Assembly: GCA_963778375.1 (NCBI GenBank)
Contig: CAVZTX010000018.1
Span: 124,001 to 188,000, forward strand
Length of the DNA stretch: 64,000 nt
DNA from: CAVZTX01 sp963778375
GTDB taxonomy: Bacteria; Chloroflexota; Ktedonobacteria; Ktedonobacterales; Ktedonobacteraceae
Reading direction: 5' to 3'
The notes beneath the pieces are model-generated. The model saw only the letters and a program-made list of their open reading frames with translations. It was not told the origin of the DNA and ran no database searches. The translations under genes were made by a program, and so were the position numbers. Position 1 is the stretch's first letter. The number at the start of each line of letters is the position of its first letter. Below are positions 27,053 to 36,804 of the stretch, in pieces.

Positions 27053-27859
27053 GATGCATTCCTCTATACTTTATACGCTGTTGAAGGATGAAAGGCGACT
27101 GCTGTCAGTCTACAACATGGTTTGGTTAGAAAGGAAGTGGAGGTGTGAGGCGAGTTTTGTGGTGAAAGCGGGCGGGGACATTGGGACATTGGGACATCGG
27201 GGACATGATATTGTGTTGGTTTCTTTTGACCAGAGCGGAGAGGAACGGAAGGCACCCGCAAGGGGTGTCAGGAGTGTTCAGAGAAGTTCTGGTGCCTGAG
27301 AGGCCTGGGAAGAGAATAGCTTGCACGTACCTTTCAAAGTGCGCAATAAATTTTGAACTGCTGAGCTTGGCAGGAGGAGTTTTCCAGCGCATGAAGTGAG
27401 CTGAACATTGCTGGGTAATGCTTATGAGGTGGTTGGAGATGGAAAAGATTTGCATGCTTCTAGTATACTTCATCTCACGTCCGCTCACAGGAAGTCTTCT
27501 CCCCAAATGTCTGCAATGTGAGTGGTTGCCTTGCAAATCGAGCAAGGCTTCAACGCGCAAAGCCATCAAAGACCAGTTCGTTTGGGGGCTGGGGTTGTGT
27601 CAGGTCCACTCCGTTGAAGAGGTCCTTGACGCGTTGCCGAAACCAGACGTCAAAAGGGACCTGCGAGGTGGGTGGACGGAAGGTTACCAGTCCCCCAGAC
27701 AGGGTTCCGCAAGAGCTGTCACGGGTAGGGTTTTATCAGAAAGCAGCCTAGCGAGGTGTAGGAATGATGGCAAGGTCTACTTGAAAGAAAAATGACATAA
27801 AGATAAGGAGAAGAGGCTAGAGTGTGCGAAACAGAGTGCAATGAACGTCACGCTCAGTT
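27053..27859. other. non-coding, repeat-bearing stretch
   Basis: About 800 bp upstream of the larA-like gene without a convincing gene. It holds a GCAAGGGG-type hairpin (27251-27269, GGCACCCGCAAGGGGTGTC) and a partial copy (27664-27735) of the longer repeat at 48971-49109, recognisable by GAGGTGGG, GGAAGGTTACC, TCCCCCAGACAGG and CGGGTAGG. The larA operon promoter should also be here. Confidence 0.45.
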
Positions 27860-29000
27860 TGTCACCGAAAGGACTCTTCTGATGCCCTTAGCTTACCCCA
27901 TCGAGGAAAGGGATCGCACCCAACTGTTGTAGCAGAGCTGAGGACGTCCTTTATGCCACATAATTCGGCGATCTAAGCGTGCCATGGCTTGGAGAAGCGG
28001 TATGATGCTCGTAGCCGCTAATCGTTATTACTTATGCGCTTGGCTGTTTGGCCGCCTCAACTTCCCAAGTCTCTGCTTTGCTCTGTCAGGGCTGCGCTGG
28101 CTCTGGCCTGATCGCGGTCGACCTTGCCTACGGGCAGCGAGCTCTGTGAACGCTGCGCTCAGCTACTGGCCACCGTACAGGGGCACCTCTCCATTGTCCC
28201 TGGTGGGTGCCAGTTAGGGGTAGCGGGCAGACGAAAGGCGCTTTTTGCCTTCGGGCGCGATCAGATCCTCAATTGTCAGCCCTTGGAGAGGTGACGAAGG
28301 CGGCGAACGCCTTGCACTTTGACCGCGTGAGATGCTGAGCGAGCCAGTGTCCTTTCCAGGTGCGGTGGCTGTATGTGGGTAAGGTTGGCACTCATGCCAT
28401 AGACGAAGCCCTCTTTGCCCCGGCGCACATCAGTGAACTACGCATGGCCTCAGTGCTCTTGCGCTCGTTCACCCTCGACATGCTGCTACTCTTTGATCGC
28501 AATTTCGTAGGTGCTTTCTTTCTGCAGAGTGCTTACGCTATTGGTCGCACCTACTCGGCCGGCTAGCGAGCAATCGCTACCGCCACACCGCGCGCCTGCT
28601 TGCCGATGGCAGATATCTGATCAGATTGCCTGCCGACGAGGCGGGCTAGCCTTTCTTGAAGCTGTGGGTGATCGAGTATAGCGTGAAGACACTGGTGGCC
28701 GAGGAAGTGGTTAAGCAGCCTGTTTCGCGCAAAGTGCGGGTAGTGACCCGCACGTGGTCCATTGTCTGGTGATGACTTGCTCGATAGGGAGCAGGCTGCG
28801 GTCTTCGCTCTCTTTTTGCTCTACCACGAACACTGAGAGGTTGAGCAGTGCATCGATAAGATGAATACTCGTGAACCTAGTGGTAGTACCTGAGCAGGCA
28901 GTAGAAGGCACTCGTATACCAGGAATGTACGGCATGTTGCTGGCTCATTATGCGGTGTGTGTCTGGATGTATCGAGTTGATTGGAAGACAGCGTGGACGC
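27860..29000 (+). pseudogene. decayed IS4-type DDE transposase
   Basis: No single frame is open, but pieces in successive frames match the order of an IS4-family transposase. At 28360-28560: GTHAIDEALFAPAHISE and LDMLLLFDRNFVGAF (the L-L-L-x-D-R-N-F strand with the second catalytic Asp). At 28590-28750: LLADGRYLIRLPADEAG, a TAG stop, then LWVIEYSVKTLVAEE (the V-I-E-Y-S strand). At 28845-28970: EQCIDKMNT (the expected Glu region) and YGMLLAHYAVCVWM (the typical C-terminal helix). Several stops and shifts interrupt it, so it is inactive. The limits are approximate and I could not find its terminal repeats. Confidence 0.65.
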
Positions 29001-29040
29001 GATTGGGGCAGTTTCAGGCAGGCCAGAGGGGTGCTGGAAG

Positions 29041-29274
29041 CGCACCCAGGCAAGGGTCACGGGAAGTTCTTAGAGAAAAGCCCGCCTGAGAGGTGGCGGG
29101 CGGCTGAACTACGAGAAGTCCTGCGAGCTGCGCGCAGGCCGCTGCTGACGATAGAAAAAGAGAAAGAAAAAAAAAAAAAGAAGAGAAAGAAAAAAGAAAA
29201 AAATAAAAGGGGTGTAATTACGAAAGGCACCCGCAAGGGGCCCCGCACCGCTCCCAGCCGCCCCTGCCTCTACA
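29041..29274. repeat. split copy of the 49-kb composite repeat, interrupted by a purine tract
   Basis: 29041-29100 (CACCCAGGCAAGGGTCACGG..TTCTTAGAGAAAAG..CCTGAGAGGTGG) and 29221-29274 (GGCACCCGCAAGGGGCCCCG..GCTCCCAGCCGCCCCTGCCT) match the two halves of the unit at 48971-49109. About 120 bp of other sequence lies between them. Confidence 0.65.
29153..29212. repeat. 60-bp A/G-only low-complexity tract
   Basis: All purine except one T at 29204, including 13 consecutive A (29167-29179). It sits between the two halves of the split repeat. Slippage-prone. Confidence 0.85.
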
Positions 29275-29375
29275 TGGAGGTGCTTGATTTCCTGTCATGA
29301 GACATCGGGACATGTATGACATAATAAGGCAGGCAAAACGTATGAGGGTAGTTCCAGGCAAGGGCAGATAGTATC

Positions 29376-30578
29376 ATGCAAGAGACCGAAATATTGATTA
29401 TCGGCGGTGGGATTGCGGGGACATCGACTGCTTATTTTTTAAGCCAATATGGGCATGAGGTGATGCTGCTGGAGCGAGGGGAGATTGCGGGTGAGGCTTC
29501 GGGTTTGAATGCCGGCACTTTGTGGGCAACTGGTTGGGGCAGCAGACCAACGCTTGCTTCGACGTTGAGTATGGGTGGGCTGGATATCTTGAAGACTTTG
29601 CAGATTGATCTGGGTCAGGATGTTGAATTTCGGCAGAGCGGCTCTTTGAAGGTTATTTCGACTGAGGAGGAGTTGGCGTTTGTTCGTGAAGTGGTGGCGG
29701 ATCTGACGACTGGTGGATATGAGGTGAAGCTTCTGTCGGCAAGGGATGCGCGAAGCCTCGAACCTGAGACTGAGCCCTGGATATTGTGGGGTGTTTGTAT
29801 TATCCTCATGGAGGTAATGCGAATCCGGTGAAAACGACGCGAGCTTTTGCTGCACTTGCTCAGCAGCAGGGAGCGAGTATACTGACTCGGCATGAGGTGA
29901 CGGGGATACGTTCCCTTGATGATGGAGGCTACGAGGTTGAGACGTTGCCAGGGGTGTTTCGGGCAAAGATATTGGTGTTAGCGGCGGGTCCATGGTGTCG
30001 ATCTCTGGGGTCGATGCTGGGTCTTGAGATTCCGGTTTATGCTGTACGCGGGCAGATGTGGTCTACCGGGCCTGTTCCGCCCAGGATTTTTCATAGTGTT
30101 GGGGCGGCAGAATCTGCGCTTTACTGGCATAAGGCTCCTTATAGTGATGAGGATACTCCGTTGGAATTGACTCATCGAGGGGGGCAGCGGCTGACGAGGC
30201 ATCTTGTATGGGCGGCAGACGCAGGATGGGGAGATTATTTTTGGGGGTGATAGGCAGGTGGATGTTGCGAGGATGCCGGACCCGGTTGGGATTGAGGTTA
30301 ATCGCGAGCATGCGATTGAGGTGTTTCCTTTTTTGCGTGAGTTTCCGATTAAGAGGACGTGGGCGGGGTGGATGCCTTTTACGCGGGATTTGCGGCCGAT
30401 TATTGGGAAGGTTCCGGGGGTTGAGAATGTGTTTGTGCTGACGGGTTTGGGGTCTTCGGGGTTTGAGCAGGGGATGATGGCGGGGAGGTTGGTGGCGGAG
30501 TGGGTTCATGAGGGGAGGGGGGATGCTGTGCTTGGGGAGGTGGAGGTGGGTGGGCAGGTTAGTTTGCAGGATCAGTAG
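29376..30578 (+). pseudogene. FAD-dependent oxidoreductase (glycine/sarcosine oxidase-like), two compensating frameshifts
   Basis: About 400 codons in three segments. Segment 1 (from ATG 29376): IIGGGIAGTSTAYFL, the FAD-binding G-x-G-x-x-G at residues 8-13, LLERGEIAGEASGLNAG, through EPETEPWI. Segment 2 (in frame from about 29790): GCLYYPHGGNANPVKTTRAF, VLAAGPWCRSL, up to RHL near 30205. Segment 3 (back in the first frame): YGRQTQDGEIIFGGDRQ, LRPIIGKVPGVENVFVLTG, FEQGMMAGRLVAEW, ending at 30578. The order and length match DAO-family amine oxidases of ~390 residues. One base seems missing near 29795 and one extra near 30207. Either a young pseudogene or two sequencing errors. Confidence 0.75.
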
Positions 30579-30743
30579 CGTTTTGGGAAGGAATTTTCAA
30601 TGTACCTCTTTCACTTTGCCTGATGCTCCTGGTGTTGTCAGGCTTACGATATGTTGGTGGTTAGCCTCGAAAATATCATGATCGGTGGATTTCCTACGTC
30701 ACAGAAGCCATGAAAGGCGATATGAGAATATTTATTGGCGACA

Positions 30744-32064
30744 TTATCGCTGTGCTAACTCTTTGGCCTTTTGTTCAGCAGGCTCAATAATATGTTTTTG
30801 AAGTGATGTAAGTAGGTCTGCGATATCCTGATAGCGAAATGTTGGCAACACCCAATTATAGCGCTTTCTCAAGTCCTCAAACATCGCGTACTCATGTCTT
30901 TCAACTACTTTGCCTTCAGCAATAAGAGGTTGGAGAGTTAGCAGAGGCTGGACAGGAACGACTGTCTGAGGAATGACGGTTGCTACCTCATGCGGAGCAC
31001 TGCTAGGATCAGTGAGATCAACAATAATAAATCGTGCAAGGTGTGCTAAGGTGCTGACTGTTTCGGTCAAGTCGCGGCTCACTGGTTTTTCAAAATCGAA
31101 AAGGACAGGCAAATAATCGCGGTTTCGTAATTCATCCCTTGATCGCATCTAGAAACAGCTTCCTCTCTTGAGTGAAACGGCCTAAAATCAGGACAACTTT
31201 AGAAGTAATGGTATCAATGACATCACGGATTTCCTCATTATTCGAGAGTAGGTAGATAAATTGGGCAAGTTTGAGATTATCGACGGTAATACTAGATTCT
31301 CCGCTATGAGTAATGATTAGATTTTCTTGTTTAGCTCCTTGTAGTTTGACATTCCATACAGAAGTTCCATAGACACGGCAATTGCTTAGAATCGCATTTG
31401 TGAAATTAGTCCCGACAAATGTACTTGTGCTGAGGTTCGCTCCGGTGAAGTCTGCATCAGTAAGATCAGCTTCTCTGAAGATGGCTCCGTAGAGAGTGGC
31501 TCCGATGAGTTTAGCTCCGATGAGTTTAGCCTCTCTGAAGTCGACACCAGTGAGGTTGGCTTCTCTAAGATTGGCTTTAGTAAGGTTGGCTCCACTGAGA
31601 TCACTATCAAAGAGTTTAGCTTTGTAGAGTTTGGCACCACTCAGATCGGCATTGAGGAGAAAGGCATTAGATAGTCTACCAGCTCGGATAATGGCTCGGC
31701 TGAGATTAGCTCGGCTGAGATTAGCTCGGACGAGGTTTGCTTCCGTCAGGTCTGCTCCGCTGAGATTCGCATTAAAAAGGACAGCTCGGCTCAGATCAGC
31801 CTTCCGAAGGATGGCTCGGCTTAAATTGGCTTGGCGGAGATCTGCTCCACTCAGCTTGATTCGGGTAAGATCTGCTCCACTCAGATCGGCTCTGGTCAAA
31901 TTGGCTCGGCTGAATTCTGCCTCATGAAGATCGACCAAACGAAGGTTAGCATTACTGAAATAGGCATGATAAAGATTTGGCTCTATAAATGGACGCTCTT
32001 TTCTCCACTGGTTCCAAACTTCTACTCCCTGTTTGAGGATATTGAGATGTTCCTGGTCTGCCAT
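30744..32064 (-). CDS. pentapeptide-repeat protein with C-terminal Rossmann-like domain, split by one extra base
   Basis: Residues ~30-230 are a run of A(D/N)LxxA-type pentapeptides (NLRLVDLHEAEFSRANLTRA, then many more), which fold as a right-handed beta-helix. The next section ends VVLILGRFTQERKLFLDAI and stops at 31132. An overlapping frame (ATG 31148) continues RDELRNRDYLPVLFDFEKP, RDLTETVSTLAHLARFIIVDLTD, ending at 30744. Removing one A from ATCAAGGG (about 31140) joins them into one ~439-residue protein, the usual arrangement of this domain pair. The C-terminal domain looks like a Rossmann or TIR-like fold (inference). It is upstream-coupled with a RelA/SpoT gene in an AT-rich stretch. 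Confidence 0.75.
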
Positions 32065-32254
32065 TGAGTTTCTTTCCTCTTAAAGAGAATAATTCATAAC
32101 GTTCGTTTATTAATTATATTCATGCTTAGACTAAACACAGCAAGCAAACGGCGCACAATATTTGATTTGTAGCGTTATTCTAGTTAAGAATTATTAATTG
32201 CCCTATGGCTTGTAATCCTTTATATTAAGAACAGAGCCTCTATTGAATATATCA

Positions 32255-33329
32255 TCAAGGTCGATAATCTCTTATCTTTACCTCCAGTTTTATCATACGT
32301 TCGAGAATCCTCGTCCATGTTCTTATCCAACCACTATCTACAGCTAAAGGGTGGTTTTCGATAAAGTATGATCCCATGCCTGCCAAGAGTTGCGTTTCGA
32401 GTCGCAATACTTGCCCTTGGCGTTCTCCCCATGCTAGACGACTTATATAATCATCATCATATTCTGCTATACATTCATCTATTTGACGGAAGTTAGTGAA
32501 ACCCAGTTTAAGTAGCATACGAGCAGCCCAATCATAAGAGGCTTCTGTCATACGCCTATCAACTCCAAGCCTCTTATCGAGATATGCTTTTAATGCATCC
32601 GGAGTAATTTCAACACTTTCTAGCTCGCCCTCTTGAACTGACTTTCGTGCTGATTGTCTAAGCTCCTTGTCTTCATCGTCAATTGTCTGAAATTCGCGAT
32701 CAGCAATCTCAAGTAGACCAGCTAACGACATAAAACGACGTCGTATTGATGGAGGGATTGTTTCAACTGACTTATATTGTATGTCGTGTTCGATTTCTGC
32801 CCACGCATGCTGAAGAATAGTCCTCACTTGGATTTCAGCAACTAAGTGCTTATAGTGGGCATATTCTGGAAATGCAGCTCGTTGTGGGGTAAGTGAGATT
32901 AAATAGTGGATACTTTGATATCCAAAGCGCTCTTCTTCCTTTAGAACATCTGATTTATTAATTTTATTATGCACCAAAAATTCACTGTAAATTACTAGGT
33001 CAACCTGATCAACCGTCTTTGGGAAGAAGGTAATAACTCTAACGCCTGCCTTATCAGTAATTTCATTAATCGGGTCTTGATATTTTGGCCGGTTTGGATC
33101 CACACGAGATGGTGCTGACGCTTTCTTCCCAAAACTCTCTTCATCCTTAGCTCGTCCTTGAATCTGAGGCAACTTTAATTTGTTGACTGTCTAAAGTCAT
33201 CCTTAAGATAGTCTCAATAACTGAAGCAAATTTTTCATATTTAGGACGTTCTTTTCGGTAATCATCGACAGCCTTTCGCCGCAGACTTTCAAAATTTACT
33301 GCTTTGTTAGTAGGTTCAATTGATGTCAT
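32255..33329 (-). CDS. RelA/SpoT-domain alarmone synthetase-like protein, frameshifted near residue 55
   Basis: Predicted (p)ppGpp-type pyrophosphokinase without hydrolase or TGS domains. From ATG 33329: FESLRRKAVDDYRKERPKYE ... LDSQQIKV, then the frame shifts by one base near 33160 and resumes IQGRAKDEESFGKKA. The main part has ITDKAGVRVITFF (~90), RFGYQSIHYLI (~137) and AEIQVRTILQHAWAEIEHDI (~165-184), the synthetase signature with the Glu/Gln-rich E-x-Q-x-R-T strand. A ~170-residue C-terminal extension (helical, acidic) is not part of the synthetase core and has no family I recognise. Corrected length ~357. Free-standing synthetases with extensions include toxins and phage-defence effectors, so a role here is possible but unproven. 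Confidence 0.78.
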
Positions 33330-33461
33330 GGCGAAGCTTACCTCACAAAGGAAAATCCGACTGCTTTTTTCGGTCTCTGAAAAAAGAATCGGTTAAATGT
33401 ATAGTTTGACGTAAGTCTTTATTTACTCTTTCGGTCACGCTTCTTCTGTTTTCGAGGTCAA

Positions 33462-34085
33462 TCACAATTTAAGATGTCTTTGAAGCAAACTTATTTGCTT
33501 GAGTAAGTCGTCCATATTTGATACCTTCCCTTCTTCAACTTTACTTAAAGCACTATGTAGTAAATCCTTGAGTTGCTGGTTGTCTGGCTCTGACTGTCCT
33601 TTTGTAGGTGAGATCTCAAGCACTTCATGATCGGCTATTGCTCCTCTTTCAGCAATTTGTTGAGCCCTTCTGCGCTCTTGCTCTTGTAGACCTTCTTGTA
33701 TTCGATCACGCGCTCTGGGACCAGTTGCATCTGCGCTTGGGGAATTGAGATCGACGATCAACATATCATGTTGCAGATGACCAATATATCGTCGTGCAAT
33801 ACTTATATCAATATCATAGTCCTTGGTGAATGTAAGACCTGCTACTGTATAGCTATCACTATTTCCTTGCTTTCTTACCGGAATTCCACTAGGATCATTT
33901 AAATCTATCGAACGAAAGAATATTATGCGTTTTAAACGACTAAAGCTAAGCTCGATAGCCTGAGGTTTGCCTAGAGCTTCAAATGCTGCCCAGTTTAATG
34001 AGAAAGTTCCACCGCGTTGAATAGTTACTAATGAAGTTTTAACAGAACGTGAACGATAACGTTTAAACACTTCTCTGTCTTCCAT
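33462..34085 (-). CDS. hypothetical protein upstream of the RelA/SpoT gene
   Basis: 207 residues from ATG 34085 with TTGGAGGAA. I do not recognise a family. The first ~110 residues look like a compact alpha/beta domain (VKTSLVTIQRGGTFSLNWAA, LKRIIFFRSIDLNDPSG, then a strand-rich part). The second half is charged and helical (QEQERRRAQQIAERG) with a leucine-rich C-terminus (MDDLLKQISLLQRHLKL), possibly a coiled coil for partner binding. Same strand and similar AT-rich base use as the two genes downstream, so the three may form one unit, with this gene as the first. Confidence 0.6.
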   Translation of the reverse strand: MEDREVFKRYRSRSVKTSLVTIQRGGTFSLNWAAFEALGKPQAIELSFSRLKRIIFFRSIDLNDPSGIPVRKQGNSDSYTVAGLTFTKDYDIDISIARRYIGHLQHDMLIVDLNSPSADATGPRARDRIQEGLQEQERRRAQQIAERGAIADHEVLEISPTKGQSEPDNQQLKDLLHSALSKVEEGKVSNMDDLLKQISLLQRHLKL

Positions 34086-34235
34086 TGTTTGTTCCTCCAA
34101 AGCACTTGTAGTATGAAAAAAGCTATAAGGAGACTTGAAGATGTTGTCTATAATATCATAAAGCCATTTGTTAATGCAATAGGAAAGTTAGTATATCCGT
34201 GTATATGGTTGTTTTACCTAAATTATGGATTTAGC

Positions 34236-35736
34236 TAATTACCTAAATTTGGCCCCAATTAGTGGCAGAGAGCCACCAGAAAGGAGCTTGCCAAAAGAAA
34301 GATGATGAGTCATACCTATCGTAGAGTGAAAACTTAGCGATAGGAGGAGCATCATCATGAACGAATCTACCACACCGGCCAGCAAGCAGTTTAGCAGTTG
34401 TGCCAGTTTGGCCGCTCTCGGGATCAAGCTGAGAGAGCTGAAGGTGTTTGAACCGATTGAGCAAACCGTGCAGATTGCGCAAAAGACGATCAAGGATAGC
34501 CCGACCGACAAACTCTACGATGCCTTGATCAGCATGCTGGCAGGAGCCCATGGCTTGGTCGAGATCAATACGCGCTTGCGAGCCGATGCCGCCTTGCAGC
34601 GAGCCTTCGGGCGCAGCCGGTGTGCCGAACAATCGGTGGTGCAGGACACGTTGAATGCTTGCACGCCAGAGAATGTGGAGCAGATGGAACAAGCGCTGGA
34701 CACGATCTATCGTCAGCACAGTCAAGGCTATCAGCATGATTACCAGGCCGACTTCCAGATCCTGGATGTGGATATGAGCGGCCTGCCTTGCGGCCCCAAA
34801 GCGGCGTTTGCCACCAAAGGCTACTTTGCCAAACAGCGCAACCGTCGCGGTCGCCAATTGGGTCGCGTGTTGGCCAGCCGCTACCAGGAAGTGGTGGTCG
34901 ATCGGCTCTTTGATGGCAAGACGCAACTGACCCGCGCCTTGCAGCCGCTGATACTGGCGGCAGAAGAGACCTTGCACTTGGATGAGGACAAACGCCGCCG
35001 CACCATTGTGCGCCTCGATGCGGGAGGAGGCAGTCTGGATGATGTCAATTGGCTGCTGGCGCGTGGCTACCAGGTGCACGGCAAAGACTACTCGGGCCAA
35101 CAGGCCAAACGCCTGGCCAGAGCGGTGGAGCACTGGTACGCCGATCCCCATCAGCCCGAGCGGCAGTTCGGCTGGGTGACCGAAGTGAGCAATGCCTATG
35201 TGCGTCCGGTCAAGCGCATCGCCGTGCGCTGTCGCCAACAGGATGGCCAGTTCGCTTACGGCGTGCTGCTCTCCACTTTGTCGGCCCAGCAGGTGCTCGC
35301 TTTGACCGGCCAGCCGCTCTCGTTGCTCGATGACCCGGCGGCGGTGCTGCTGGCGTATGTCAGCTTCTACGATCAACGCGGAGGCGGCGTCGAAACCTCC
35401 TTCAAGGGCGACAAGCAGGGACTGGGCATCGGCAAACGCAGCAAAAAACGCTTTGCCGCTCAACAGATGGTCATGCTGCTGGGCTCGCTGGCGCACAATG
35501 TGATCGTCTGGGCGCGCCACTGGTTGGCAAGCCCGACCTTGCAACACTACGGGATCTTGCGCATGGTGCGCGATGTCTTTCATATCAGTGGCTTTCTGCT
35601 GACCGATGCCTGCGGGCAAGTACTCAGATTGTGCTCAATCAGTCCGCTCCCTTGGCATCGGCTTTAGTCCATCCTTTGCGCAAGCTCTTGGCTTGCGCTC
35701 ATGTGGCCGTTAATTTGGGCCAAACTTAGGTAATTA
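34236..35736. mobile_element. intact insertion sequence with inverted repeats and 6-bp target duplication
   Basis: Element body 34242-35730 (1489 bp). Left end CCTAAATTTGGCCCCAATTA, right end (reverse strand) CCTAAGTTTGGCCCAAATTA; the two match at about 22 of 25 bases. It is flanked on both sides by TAATTA (34236-34241 and 35731-35736), the likely target duplication. It encodes one DDE transposase. The perfect duplication and open transposase frame indicate a recent insertion next to the AT-rich trio. Confidence 0.85.
34357..35667 (+). CDS. DDE transposase of the 34.2-kb insertion sequence
   Basis: 436 residues, complete, with TAGGAGGAGC before the ATG. Predicted RNase H-like catalytic core: an Asp in LDVDMSGLPCGPKAA (~residue 133), a second in IVRLDAGGGSLDD (~217-224) and a Glu in GGGVETSFKGDKQGLG (~348), which is the expected D-D-E order; the last motif resembles the Y-x-x-R-x-x-x-E-x-x-F-K of IS4-like enzymes. 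The family within the IS4/IS1380/IS1634 group is not certain. GC-rich codon use differs sharply from the AT-rich genes just upstream. Confidence 0.87.
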   Translation: MNESTTPASKQFSSCASLAALGIKLRELKVFEPIEQTVQIAQKTIKDSPTDKLYDALISMLAGAHGLVEINTRLRADAALQRAFGRSRCAEQSVVQDTLNACTPENVEQMEQALDTIYRQHSQGYQHDYQADFQILDVDMSGLPCGPKAAFATKGYFAKQRNRRGRQLGRVLASRYQEVVVDRLFDGKTQLTRALQPLILAAEETLHLDEDKRRRTIVRLDAGGGSLDDVNWLLARGYQVHGKDYSGQQAKRLARAVEHWYADPHQPERQFGWVTEVSNAYVRPVKRIAVRCRQQDGQFAYGVLLSTLSAQQVLALTGQPLSLLDDPAAVLLAYVSFYDQRGGGVETSFKGDKQGLGIGKRSKKRFAAQQMVMLLGSLAHNVIVWARHWLASPTLQHYGILRMVRDVFHISGFLLTDACGQVLRLCSISPLPWHRL

Positions 35737-35809
35737 GACCGGTGAAAGAAGAAATAGAGGGATATCGCAAATCTAGTGTAGATCGCACAATTTATGCTTT
35801 CTGACATGA

Positions 35810-35840
35810 CCAAGAAAATAGGAGTAGCGCAGGCTCCTAT
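35810..35840 (-). terminator. rho-independent terminator on the minus strand
   Basis: ATAGGAG / CTCCTAT stem (35818-35840) around a 9-nt loop. On the minus strand it is followed by TTTTCTT. It lies 4 nt after the stop of the small reading frame at 35844-35993, which argues that the latter is transcribed. Confidence 0.6.
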
Positions 35841-35843
35841 CTC

Positions 35844-35993
35844 TTACTTCTTTGAAACGCTCATGACCCAGGCCGCTTTCTTGTGTGCCTGGGCACGTTT
35901 CAATGCCTCTGGCTGTGGCTGCTTTCCTTCTGATCTGGTTGCTTGTGGTATGAGTGGGTTCAAGTCTTTCCATGGTAGTCCGTGAACCTTCAT
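35844..35993 (-). CDS. small basic protein or 3' remnant of a gene
   Basis: 49 codons from ATG 35993: MKVHGLPWKDLNPLIPQ, then a Lys/Gln-rich helical tail ending VMSVSKK. No clear ribosome site. The terminator right after the stop is the only support. It could be the intact 3' end of a gene whose start was lost when the neighbouring insertion sequence or repeats arrived. Family unknown. Confidence 0.35.
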   Translation of the reverse strand: MKVHGLPWKDLNPLIPQATRSEGKQPQPEALKRAQAHKKAAWVMSVSKK

Positions 35994-36064
35994 TTGAGCT
36001 GTGAGGAGCATTGGTCATCTTGAGTGAAGCGAAGAGTGTTCTCCTGGGCAGAGGTCCTTCGCGA

Positions 36065-36093
36065 GGGCAGGCACAAGGCACTGCCCCTACAGG
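36065..36093. repeat. GGGCAG...CTGCCCCTACAGG hairpin repeat
   Basis: GGGCAGGCACAAGGCACTGC followed by CCCTACAGG: GGGCAG pairs with CTGCCC around a CACAAGG loop. It is a compensated variant of the GGACAG/CTGTCC unit at 20.3 and 25.7 kb, since both arms changed together. Confidence 0.75.
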
Positions 36094-36206
36094 AGGACGA
36101 CAAGGTTGCTAGAGGATGGCAGGCAAGTTTGTTAGTGGAGTGGTGCCCCTTCCTTGCAGGTGCCGGGTTCGTGCGTTGGGGTGGAGTGGGGCTTGCTATG
36201 GAGTTC

Positions 36207-36734
36207 TTACGATTCAAGGGTGGCAAGTAGTTTGCGGGCGCGGGATGCGATGGATTTGTGGGGGTCGGAGAGGAGGGTTTTGAGGATGGTGAGGAGTTCT
36301 GTTCGTAGCTGGTTGTCGTTTTTGCTGAGTTTGGCGAGGGTGTCCATGCTGTAGTTGACGACGAGCCAGTCTTTTTTGTGGGTGAGGTTGCGTTTTAGGA
36401 TTTCGGATGCTGTTGCATGTTGTTGGGGTGTTAGCTGGACTTGTCCGAGGATTTGGGCGAGGTGCCATTGGACGCTGGGTTGGTCGATGGGGGCGATTTC
36501 TGTTAGTAGTTGGGGGATGTAGGGTTGGAGCCATTCGGGGTGTTGACGACAGACTTTTTCGAGGGCGTCGCTTGCTCGCATGCGTATGATGGAGTCGTCT
36601 TCTAGCAGGCAGGTGTACAACTCGTTCAGGCGGGTGCTGTTATTAAGGACGAGGGTTACGACTTCTTCTGTGCGTTCTAGTGAGCGGGGGTTGCCGCCGG
36701 TTAGTATGGTTTTGATGGGTTCTTGTTTGGGCAT
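36207..36734 (-). CDS. HEAT-repeat protein
   Basis: 175 residues, all helical. Repeated units such as DSIIRMRASDALEKVCRQHP, SVQWHLAQILGQVQLT and WLVVNYSMDTLAKLSKN carry the spaced Asp/Arg and hydrophobic pattern of HEAT or armadillo repeats, which bind other proteins. No catalytic motif. Third codon positions are almost all C or A, giving a C/A-rich coding strand, unlike most neighbours. Role unknown. ATG at 36734; the ribosome site is weak. Confidence 0.75.
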   Translation of the reverse strand: MPKQEPIKTILTGGNPRSLERTEEVVTLVLNNSTRLNELYTCLLEDDSIIRMRASDALEKVCRQHPEWLQPYIPQLLTEIAPIDQPSVQWHLAQILGQVQLTPQQHATASEILKRNLTHKKDWLVVNYSMDTLAKLSKNDNQLRTELLTILKTLLSDPHKSIASRARKLLATLES

Positions 36735-36804
36735 GGTTCTTTACTTCGTTAGGGCTGCATGTGGTATGTTTCGGAACTCGCAAGACTTTACATACCTCAC
36801 TTTG

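Noticed and set aside
31132..31148. Natural overlap of two separate genes in the pentapeptide locus
   Set aside because: Removing one A gives a continuous domain that is normally one protein, so a frameshift is the simpler reading.
34243..35619. 458-codon open frame on the minus strand across the insertion sequence
   Set aside because: It is the antisense shadow of the GC-rich transposase; the plus-strand protein has the D-D-E motifs and a ribosome site.
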